Shown: one piece after another, positions 1-5,210 of the stretch
Layout: every line of letters begins with the position of its first letter
How positions within the stretch are numbered: the first letter of the stretch is position 1
NCBI GenBank assembly: GCA_023428265.1
Contig: JAEYYW010000112.1
Coordinates: 1-5,995 of the forward strand
Direction of reading: 5' to 3'
Origin: Bacillota bacterium
Lineage (GTDB): Bacteria; Bacillota; Clostridia; Christensenellales; UMGS416
Length of the DNA stretch: 5,995 bases
Position numbers and translations under genes: made by a program
Notes under the pieces: generated by a model
What the model was told of the DNA's origin: nothing
What the model saw: the letters and a program-made list of their open reading frames with translations, nothing else
The model's database searches: none

Positions 1-901
1 GGTCCCATTTGTTGACCAGCAGCACAGCCGGCTTGCCCGACTCCTGCACGTATCCGGCAATCTTGGCGTCCTGCTCGCTCACGCCGGCCTCGGCATCCAC
101 CATCAGCAGTGCCACATCGCTGCGGCGCACGGCTGACAAAGCCCTGATTACCGAGAAGCGTTCCAGAGACTCCTGCTCAATGCGCGACTTGCGGCGGATG
201 CCTGCGGTGTCGATGATGACATATGGCCTGCCCTCATGGGTAAACGCCGTATCGATGGCATCACGGGTGGTGCCCGGCACGTCGCTGACGATGGTGCGAT
301 CCTCACCGAGGATCTTGTTTACCAACGAGGATTTGCCGGCGTTTGGCTTGCCAACCACCGCGATCCTGACGGCTCCTGACCCTTCCCCATCGTCTTCCAC
401 GGCCTCAACCCCGCGGATCACGGCATCCAGCACATCCCCGGTGCCAAGGCCGTGCACGGAGGAAATGGCCATTGGCTCGCCAATGCCAAGCTCATAAAAC
501 TCATACATCGCCTCTTCTCTTGAGGCGTTGTCCACTTTGTTTACGACCAACAGCACAGGCTTGTTGATCCGGCGCAAATAGTCTGCCACATCATGGTCTT
601 CGCCGGTGAGCCCTTCCCTGCCATCCACAAAAAACAGGATCAGATCGGCAGTCTCAGCGGCCAATTGGGCCTGGGTGCGCATCTGGCGCTTGATCAGGTC
701 TTCGCTTTCCATTTCAATGCCGCCGGTGTCCACCAGCGTGAATCGTTGGCCCAACCACTCGGCGTCGGCATAGATCCTGTCACGGGTTACACCGGGCACA
801 TCCTCCACAATGGAGATCTGCCGGCCGATGATGCGGTTAAAGAACGTCGACTTTCCGACGTTTGGTCTGCCCACGATCGCCACGATCGGTTTCCTAGACA
901 A
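1..901 (-). CDS. der: Ribosome assembly GTPase Der (EngA), N-terminal 300 codons, truncated by the window edge
   Basis: Der is an essential GTPase with two tandem G domains and a C-terminal KH-like domain; it acts in maturation of the 50S ribosomal subunit. Translating the minus strand gives G domain 1 with the P-loop GRPNVGKST (residues 11-19), DTGG (58-61) and NKVD (121-124), then an acidic linker (about 166-175), then G domain 2 with GKPNAGKSS (184-192), DTAG (231-234) and NKWD (297-300), where the window ends. About 135 residues, including the KH-like domain, are missing if the protein has the usual length of roughly 440. I place the start at the TTG at 899-901, giving MSRKPIVAIVGRPNVGKS, which matches the usual N-terminus of the family and has GGAGG six bases upstream. 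A GTG at codon 7 is the alternative but lies too close to the P-loop. The gene overlaps the upstream DUF512 gene by 8 bases. Identity is essentially certain; the start is inferred. Confidence 0.96.
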   Translation of the reverse strand, partial: MSRKPIVAIVGRPNVGKSTFFNRIIGRQISIVEDVPGVTRDRIYADAEWLGQRFTLVDTGGIEMESEDLIKRQMRTQAQLAAETADLILFFVDGREGLTGEDHDVADYLRRINKPVLLVVNKVDNASREEAMYEFYELGIGEPMAISSVHGLGTGDVLDAVIRGVEAVEDDGEGSGAVRIAVVGKPNAGKSSLVNKILGEDRTIVSDVPGTTRDAIDTAFTHEGRPYVIIDTAGIRRKSRIEQESLERFSVIRALSAVRRSDVALLMVDAEAGVSEQDAKIAGYVQESGKPAVLLVNKWD

Positions 902-2204
902 TTGGTTCCTCCAAACCGCAGGCTGCAAATGCCAGCGCAGCCCCGTCGCAGGCCACAGCCCGCACGGGGGTATTGATTTTTTGAGACAATTCAGACACGG
1001 TCATCCCATCCAGGAAGATATCCTCGCCGCTTTTCAGCGCTACCTGAGGCACAAGCAATTCATCACCCAACGCATTACCGGCGGTTGCGTGCGCGATATC
1101 CGCACCGCACAACAGACCGGCTACCGTAATCTGAGGGCCAAAGAGCCGGTTCATCACCTTCAGCACGCGGACATGAAGGCCGGAAACCTCACTTTCGAGC
1201 TCCAAAGCAAGTTTCTCCATGAGCCCAAACGCTGATACACCCGTCGCGATGGTGACAGTCCTGGGCTGCGCCAGGCGCTGCGGCAGTTCAGCTTTTGCCC
1301 ACTCAAACTCGTCAAGCAACCCACTGATGAGCCCGACACCATTTGCCAATTGCGGCGTGTGCTCACCATCATGATACCGCATGGGCAGAAGACCGGCCCG
1401 CTCCACCATTTCATCGGAAGCAAACGCAAACCGGACGCCTCTATCAGCAAGGCATTTCTCAGCGAACCCATGAACGATTCCGACTGCCGCCAACGCTTCC
1501 TGCCGCCCGACAGGCTTGAGGTCTGCCAACCCGGCGCGGTGGCCGGTCAGGCCAACGGGCACCACAGCCACAGTCCGCACAGCGGGGTTCAGGCTGTAAA
1601 GATCAGAAAGCGTGCGCCGCAGCACATCGCCGTCATTGCGCCCGGGCACGAGCACAACTTGGCAATGAAGCGATATACCCGCATCAACCAGCCGGGCAAG
1701 CTGCTCCATAACCTTGCCGGCATTGCGATTGCCCATCATGGAAGCCCGCACATTGGGATCGGTGGCATGCACCGATACATAGAGCGGCGACGGCGCCCTC
1801 CGGCACAGCCGTTCAAACTCACGCTCCGAAAGGTTGGTCAGCGTGATGTAGTTGCCAAACAAAACGCTGTAGCGCCAGTCATCGTCTTTCAGATAAAGGC
1901 TTTCCCGCATGCCGCAGGGCATCTGGTCCACAAAGCAAAACTCACAGTGATTGGCACAGCGCCGTTCGTCAGGATATAAGCCCTCAAGTTCCAGGCCAAT
2001 CGGTTCTTCGGCACTTTTTCGGATCACATAGGTTTGCTGATTGCCGCCAGCGTCAACGGCAATCTCTAGCTCCGATTGAGCGGAAAACCAGTTATAGTCC
2101 ACAAAATCCAGCACCGGCTCACCACAAATGGCGGCAAGGATGCCCCCGGACTTAACGCCCGCTTTTTTTGCCGGCCCATAAACGCCGGTGATGCGTAAAC
2201 CCAT
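894..2204 (-). CDS. DUF512-family radical SAM protein with N-terminal PDZ-like domain
   Basis: This is a 436-residue soluble protein of the DUF512 radical SAM family, whose reaction is not known. Residues 1-50 look like a PDZ-like domain (GVYGPAKKAGVKSGGILAAI). The radical SAM cluster motif is C83-x3-C87-x2-C90, the CxxxCxxC arrangement that binds a 4Fe-4S cluster and S-adenosylmethionine. Other family landmarks are SVHATDPNVRASMMGN (144-159), VPGRNDG (186-192), SDE (263-265), PQLANGVGLISG (284-295) in the DUF512 part, and FGPQITVAGLLCGADI (355-370) and EDIFLDGMTV (394-403) near the C-terminus. Length is normal and all motifs are intact. The ATG at 2202-2204 has AGGCGG six bases upstream, and the leader from the predicted promoter is only about 20 bases. 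Its 3' end overlaps der, so the two are co-expressed. The family call is firm; any role in ribosome assembly is inferred only from the neighbour. Confidence 0.93.
   Translation of the reverse strand: MGLRITGVYGPAKKAGVKSGGILAAICGEPVLDFVDYNWFSAQSELEIAVDAGGNQQTYVIRKSAEEPIGLELEGLYPDERRCANHCEFCFVDQMPCGMRESLYLKDDDWRYSVLFGNYITLTNLSEREFERLCRRAPSPLYVSVHATDPNVRASMMGNRNAGKVMEQLARLVDAGISLHCQVVLVPGRNDGDVLRRTLSDLYSLNPAVRTVAVVPVGLTGHRAGLADLKPVGRQEALAAVGIVHGFAEKCLADRGVRFAFASDEMVERAGLLPMRYHDGEHTPQLANGVGLISGLLDEFEWAKAELPQRLAQPRTVTIATGVSAFGLMEKLALELESEVSGLHVRVLKVMNRLFGPQITVAGLLCGADIAHATAGNALGDELLVPQVALKSGEDIFLDGMTVSELSQKINTPVRAVACDGAALAFAACGLEEPIV
908..912 (-). promoter_or_regulatory. Ribosome binding site that fixes the TTG start of der
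   Basis: GGAGG on the minus strand lies six bases before TTG at 899-901. It is embedded in the last sense codons of the DUF512 gene (Leu-Glu-Glu), so a ribosome finishing that gene is placed to reinitiate on der. No ATG gives a full-length Der N-terminus, which is why this site decides the start. Confidence 0.75.
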
Positions 2205-2232
2205 ACTTTTCCGCCTGTGTCAGAGTAAATAT

Positions 2233-2261
2233 ATTATCATGGAAAGCACCTCCAAAGTCAA
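2233..2261 (-). promoter_or_regulatory. Sigma-A-type promoter for the DUF512-der operon
   Basis: Read on the minus strand: -35 TTGACT (2256-2261), a 17-base spacer, and -10 GATAAT (2233-2238). This is five of six matches to TTGACA and five of six to TATAAT. Transcription would start near 2226, leaving a leader of about 20 bases that holds the AGGCGG ribosome binding site. An overlapping TGATAATAT could act as an extended -10 with a 19-base spacer. Confidence 0.75.
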
Positions 2262-2271
2262 GGCGGCTGCA

Positions 2272-2291
2272 TTGCATGGTTAGCATGCCAA
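2272..2291. repeat. Short imperfect inverted repeat between the divergent promoters
   Basis: TTGCATG (2272-2278) and CATGCCAA (2284-2291) form an inverted repeat around a 5-base centre, with one bulged C. It lies upstream of both -35 boxes, where a regulator of either gene could bind. The arms are short and contain the self-complementary CATG, so chance is a real possibility. Confidence 0.25.
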
Positions 2292-2343
2292 ACAATATGC
2301 TTCATGACGCCATGCCCCGCACACCTGCACAGCCAACAATCAT

Positions 2344-2372
2344 TTGACTTTACCTGGTTGCTACTATATCAT
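2344..2372 (+). promoter_or_regulatory. Sigma-A-type promoter for the glycosyltransferase gene
   Basis: -35 TTGACT (2344-2349), a 17-base spacer and -10 TATCAT (2367-2372). Transcription would begin near 2379. This excludes the in-frame ATG at 2377 and the TTG at 2344 as translation starts and supports ATG 2401. It faces away from the DUF512-der promoter; the two -35 boxes are 82 bases apart. Confidence 0.7.
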
Positions 2373-2389
2373 ACCAATGACAAAAACAT

Positions 2390-2393
2390 GGAG
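2390..2393 (+). promoter_or_regulatory. Ribosome binding site for the glycosyltransferase
   Basis: GGAG lies seven bases before ATG 2401. The upstream in-frame start candidates at 2344 and 2377 have no comparable site and would fall before the predicted transcription start, so this element decides the start. Confidence 0.65.
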
Positions 2394-2400
2394 TGATTGG

Positions 2401-3429
2401 ATGAACGTTGTCATCATGATCCCCTCTCTCAATCCGGATGAAATGCTGCTGCGGGTTGTGGACAGCATCCGGAAAGAGGGCTTTAAGCGTTTCCTGATCG
2501 TCAATGACGGAAGCAAGCCCGATTGTCTGCCGATTTTCGATGAGCTGGAGCGTTCGGGCTGTATCGTGATTCATCATGCGGTCAATCTGGGCAAGGGCCG
2601 CGCGTTGAAGACGGGCTTCAACCACGCGATGAAATATCTGGCCGACGCCGCCGGCGTGATCACCTGTGACGCGGACGGCCAGCACGAACCGTCGGCGATC
2701 CGCAATGTTGCGGAAACATTGCTTGCCCACCCTGACCATGTGGTTTTGGGCGTGCGGAAGTTCTTTGAGGCGAAGGTGCCGGTGCTGAACCTGTTTGGCA
2801 ACACAATCACCCGCCTGGCGTTCGCACTGCTGACGGGGCTTGGCTTTGGCGACACACAATGCGGCCTGAGGGCATTCCCGATGCAGGCGCTGCCGGCATT
2901 CATGGAGACCATGGGCGAGCGTTTTGAGTTTGAAAACGTGATGCTGCTGGATCTTCGCACGAAACACATCAACTATATTGAGGTGCCGATGCGTGCCGTG
3001 TATGAAACGGTGCAGAATGGCAAGCTCTCCCATTTCAACAAGCTGCTGGACCCCATCCGTATCTATAAAAAATTGTTGGGCTTCGCTGCCGCGCCCATTG
3101 TGTGCGGTTTGCTGGCATCGGCCCTGTTCATGATCCTGGTGCCGTATGCCACTGATGTGAACGCGGTGACCTGGACTGCCGGTGTGTCGGCAGTTGCCGG
3201 GCTGCTCCTGCTATGGCTGGCCGCCCCCGCCCGCCGCGCCGCGGTGTCTGCAGCGATGACCATCGGAATTACAGCGCTTTGCACCGGCCTTGTGTGGTTG
3301 CTGCACAGCGTGCTTGGCCTTCCGCCCATCGGCGCATGGTGGCTGATGGCTGTTCCGGTGGGACCCCTGGCATACAGCATTTGGCTGCATGCGCGCTTTG
3401 GCCGGAAGCCCACCCGCTTAAAAATGTAG
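2401..3429 (+). CDS. DPM1-like family 2 glycosyltransferase with GtrA-like C-terminal membrane region
   Basis: A 342-residue membrane-anchored glycosyltransferase of family GT2, resembling the bacterial relatives of dolichyl-phosphate mannosyltransferase. These enzymes pass a sugar from a nucleotide donor to a polyprenyl-phosphate carrier at the inner face of the membrane. Residues 1-220 are a GT-A fold: MIPSLNP near the start, NDGS (35-38), NLGKGRALKTGF (62-73), the metal-binding DADGQ (90-94), DTQCGLRAF (151-159) and RFEFENVMLLDL (174-185). After SHFNKLLDPIRIYK there are four hydrophobic stretches at about 226-248, 258-276, 282-302 and 310-330. That layout is typical of GT2-GtrA fusions, where the GtrA part is thought to help flip the lipid-linked sugar. 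The GtrA similarity is by topology and position, not by clear motifs. The start at ATG 2401 is set by the promoter and ribosome binding site. The gene stands alone, so the sugar and the final acceptor (wall polymer, lipid or protein) cannot be told. Confidence 0.88.
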   Translation: MNVVIMIPSLNPDEMLLRVVDSIRKEGFKRFLIVNDGSKPDCLPIFDELERSGCIVIHHAVNLGKGRALKTGFNHAMKYLADAAGVITCDADGQHEPSAIRNVAETLLAHPDHVVLGVRKFFEAKVPVLNLFGNTITRLAFALLTGLGFGDTQCGLRAFPMQALPAFMETMGERFEFENVMLLDLRTKHINYIEVPMRAVYETVQNGKLSHFNKLLDPIRIYKKLLGFAAAPIVCGLLASALFMILVPYATDVNAVTWTAGVSAVAGLLLLWLAAPARRAAVSAAMTIGITALCTGLVWLLHSVLGLPPIGAWWLMAVPVGPLAYSIWLHARFGRKPTRLKM

Positions 3430-3436
3430 CCAATCA

Positions 3437-3925
3437 CTATTTTGCATACAGGATGCTGTCAGCCGGGTTCTCTTTGCCCTCAACGCGCCAGAATCCGGCT
3501 TTTTCCAACACCCGCCGGGATGGATAATTTTCAGTTCGAACCAATCCAAACAGCCGATCACTTGCGAATATCTGCTTTGCCCAATCGGAAAATGCTTCCA
3601 CGGCTTCAGTGGCATATCCCCTGTTCTGATGGCACCGTCCGATTGCGTATCCAATCTCAAGGCCCTGGGCAATGGAGCTTACTCCCACATGGCCGATCAA
3701 GCTGCCGGTCTTTTTTTCTTCGATCGCCAGCACATAGGGAAGCTCTTTTCCTTCATATCGGGAGATCAAGTATTCTAAAACACCTTCCGCTTCCTGAAGC
3801 GTTGCGTAAACCTGATCGGGCAGCCAGCGCCGATACGCTTTTTCGCCGCTCAGAAGCCTTATTTCCTTGGCATCCTCCATCAGAAAATGACGCAGAACAA
3901 GCCGTGGTGTTTCCAGCAAATGCAA
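3437..3925 (-). CDS. GNAT-family N-acetyltransferase (RimJ/RimL-like)
   Basis: A 162-residue cytoplasmic acetyltransferase that would use acetyl-CoA to acetylate an amine, either a small molecule or a protein N-terminus; the substrate is unknown. The N-terminus LETPRLVLRHF (4-14) is the usual opening of the RimJ/RimL-type branch. LIGHVGVSSI (76-85) and LEIGYAIGRCHQNRGYATEA (89-108) form the central strands and the acetyl-CoA loop; the Q-x-x-G-x-A core is Q100-N-R-G103-Y-A105. The closing motif NYPSRRVLEKAGF (133-145) is also typical. I choose the TTG at 3923-3925 because it yields that N-terminus and follows GGGGGAGAGG. ATGs at 3949 and 3946 are in frame but poorly served, and anything further upstream runs into the terminator of the preceding gene. 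It ends 7 bases from the convergent glycosyltransferase. I see no clear promoter of its own; it may depend on readthrough from mreB. Confidence 0.85.
   Translation of the reverse strand: MHLLETPRLVLRHFLMEDAKEIRLLSGEKAYRRWLPDQVYATLQEAEGVLEYLISRYEGKELPYVLAIEEKKTGSLIGHVGVSSIAQGLEIGYAIGRCHQNRGYATEAVEAFSDWAKQIFASDRLFGLVRTENYPSRRVLEKAGFWRVEGKENPADSILYAK
3461..3504 (+). terminator. Rho-independent terminator for the glycosyltransferase, inside the GNAT coding region
   Basis: Arms AGCCGGGTTCT (3461-3471) and AGAATCCGGCT (3490-3500) pair over 11 positions with a single G-U wobble in the plus-strand RNA. The loop is 18 bases and TTTT follows (TTTTT counting the last arm base). It begins 32 bases after the glycosyltransferase stop, and no other hairpin is available because the convergent GNAT gene ends 7 bases away. 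The loop is longer than usual, so efficiency is uncertain. Confidence 0.55.
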
Positions 3926-3930
3926 CTCTT

Positions 3931-3940
3931 CCTCTCCCCC
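3931..3940 (-). promoter_or_regulatory. Purine-rich ribosome binding site for the GNAT gene (TTG start)
   Basis: GGGGGAGAGG on the minus strand offers GAGG five bases, or GGGGGAG eight bases, before TTG at 3923-3925. This site lies downstream of the in-frame ATGs at 3949 and 3946, which argues that those ATGs are not the main start. Confidence 0.6.
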
Positions 3941-3957
3941 GTTCATCATGCCTGGAT

Positions 3958-3986
3958 AAAGAAAAGGCGCCGCTTGCCAGCGGCGC
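3958..3986 (-). terminator. Rho-independent terminator of mreB
   Basis: On the minus strand, GCGCCGCT and AGCGGCGC (3979-3986 and 3967-3974) form a perfect 8-bp, nearly all-GC stem with a 4-base loop. The tract CTTTTCTTT follows. It starts 17 bases after the mreB stop and lies before the GNAT start, so it separates the two transcription units. Confidence 0.8.
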
Positions 3987-4003
3987 ACTGTGAGGGCCTC
4001 TTA

Positions 4004-5041
4004 CTAAAACTTCTTGGTAGAGTAGTCCCGGAATGGCTGCACCGGATTGATCAACATGTATTTGTCATAATCTTCCAAGGCTTTGCCGGTGCCAATGGCC
4101 ACACAGGAAACAGCGTCTTCGGCCACATAGCATGGCACTCTGGTGTGCTGCTGGATGCGGATATCCAGGCCATAAAGCAACGAACCGCCGCCGGTCATCA
4201 CGATGCCGTGATCATAAATATCGGCGGAAAGCTCCGGCGGTGTGCGCTCCAGCACGCTGTGCACAGCCTCGAGCACGGCCTGCACCGTCTCCTCCAGCGC
4301 CTCCACCATTTCATCGGCGCTGATTGTGAGCGTCTTGGGCAGCCCGGAAATGAGGTTGCGGCCGGTGACTTCCATGTATTGCGGCTCCTTGCGCTGATAG
4401 GCCGAGCCAATGTTGATCTTCATATCTTCCGCTGTGCGCTCACCGATCAGCAGATTGTGCTTTTTGCGCATATAGCGGACAATCGCATCATCGAATTTGT
4501 CGCCTGCCACCTTGATGGACTCCGAAACAACCGCTCCGCCCAGTGAAATCACCGCGATGTCCGTGGTGCCGCCGCCAATGTCCACGATCATGCTGCCATA
4601 TGGCTTGCTGATGTCAATGCCGGCGCCGATTGCTGCCGCGATGGGCTCCTCAATCAGAAAGGTCTTGCTGGCGCCGGCGTCCAGCGTGGCTTCCTTCACA
4701 GAACGCTTCTCCACCTCTGTGACACCGCTGGGCACGCAGACCATGACCCGCGGCTTGAAGAACAGCCTGCGGCCCACAACCTTGTTCAGGAAGTGCCGGA
4801 GCATCATTTCGGTATAGCCATAATCGGATATCACACCCTCGCGCAGGGGGCGCACAGCCACAATGTTGCCCGGTGTGCGGCCAAGCATCCTGCGGGCGTC
4901 TTCCCCGACGGCCAACAGGCGGCCGTTTGTCTTGTCCACCGCGACCACCGACGGCTCGCGAAGCACGATGCCCCTGCCCTTTACATAGACCAGTACGCTG
5001 GCTGTGCCAAGGTCAATTCCGATATCCTGGACACCCCACAT
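4004..5041 (-). CDS. mbl: MreB/Mbl-type bacterial actin
   Basis: A 345-residue actin-like ATPase that forms membrane-associated filaments guiding lateral cell-wall synthesis. The whole family pattern is present: phosphate-1 loop DIGIDLGTASVLVYVKG (6-22), EPSVVAVD (29-36), VGRTPGNIVAVRP-like RMLGRTPGNIVAVRP (51-65), EEPIAAAIGAG (131-141), phosphate-2 loop DIGGGTTDIAVIS (154-166), AGDKFD (179-184), LIGERTAEDMK (198-208), VLERTPPELSADI (263-275) and the adenosine loop MTGGGSLL (282-289). From memory it matches Bacillus Mbl especially well (LERTPPELSADI, GIVLREPSVVA), and no mreC or mreD follows, so mbl fits better than mreB of the mreBCD operon. The C-terminus carries about 14 residues (NPVQPFRDYSTKKF) beyond the usual Mbl end. 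ATG 5039-5041 has GAGG 11 bases upstream, a slightly long spacing. The gene has its own promoter and terminator. Family certain; paralogue assignment likely. Confidence 0.95.
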   Translation of the reverse strand: MWGVQDIGIDLGTASVLVYVKGRGIVLREPSVVAVDKTNGRLLAVGEDARRMLGRTPGNIVAVRPLREGVISDYGYTEMMLRHFLNKVVGRRLFFKPRVMVCVPSGVTEVEKRSVKEATLDAGASKTFLIEEPIAAAIGAGIDISKPYGSMIVDIGGGTTDIAVISLGGAVVSESIKVAGDKFDDAIVRYMRKKHNLLIGERTAEDMKINIGSAYQRKEPQYMEVTGRNLISGLPKTLTISADEMVEALEETVQAVLEAVHSVLERTPPELSADIYDHGIVMTGGGSLLYGLDIRIQQHTRVPCYVAEDAVSCVAIGTGKALEDYDKYMLINPVQPFRDYSTKKF

Positions 5042-5103
5042 ATATTCACATACCTCATTTCTGTATACAACCGGCTGTGATCAAATAAATATACTACTAA
5101 TCT

Positions 5104-5132
5104 ATTCTAATCTTTCACCGATTGCTCGTCAA
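5104..5132 (-). promoter_or_regulatory. Sigma-A-type promoter for mbl
   Basis: On the minus strand: -35 TTGACG (5127-5132), a 17-base spacer and -10 TAGAAT (5104-5109), each matching consensus at five of six positions. Transcription would begin near 5097, giving a 5' leader of about 55 bases. This implies vegetative expression of mbl independent of the upstream sporulation-type gene. Confidence 0.75.
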
Positions 5133-5160
5133 TCCAAATTCATGATAACATGCGGAAATT

Positions 5161-5196
5161 CTCTTTTGGCCCGGCATTGCAGCCGGGCCAAAAGAG
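5161..5196 (-). terminator. Perfect 15-bp inverted repeat after the spoIIQ-like gene; probable terminator or 3'-end stabiliser
   Basis: CTCTTTTGGCCCGGC (5161-5175) is exactly complementary to 5182-5196 around a 6-base loop, beginning 14 bases past the spoIIQ-like stop. The GC core is flanked by T's before and A's after on both strands, the reverse of a normal terminator. Only AATTT follows on the minus strand. A stem this strong could still end or protect the transcript, but the usual U-tract is absent. Confidence 0.55.
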
Positions 5197-5210
5197 GCGC
5201 TTTCAAATCA

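Noticed and set aside
1350..1979. Plus-strand open frame (209 codons) antisense to the DUF512 gene
   Set aside because: No motifs, no ribosome binding site, and the minus strand carries a complete radical SAM protein with conserved residues throughout.
2163..2169. Run of seven T's (A7 on the coding strand) early in the DUF512 gene as a possible slippage site
   Set aside because: The zero frame reads Pro-Ala-Lys-Lys-Ala-Gly through the run and continues normally; no alternative frame or stimulatory structure supports frameshifting.
2344..2400. N-terminal extension of the glycosyltransferase from TTG 2344 or ATG 2377
   Set aside because: These codons overlap the predicted -35/-10 boxes and precede the likely transcription start; the GT2 fold begins at MNVVIMIPSL from ATG 2401, which has a ribosome binding site.
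3442..3993. Plus-strand open frame (183 codons) over the GNAT gene
   Set aside because: Almost the same extent as the GNAT frame on the other strand, no family features, and it includes the mbl terminator. A mirror frame.
5141..5152. CATGATAACATG palindrome upstream of the mbl promoter
   Set aside because: It is built from two self-complementary CATG tetramers around four bases; too short to call an operator without conservation data.
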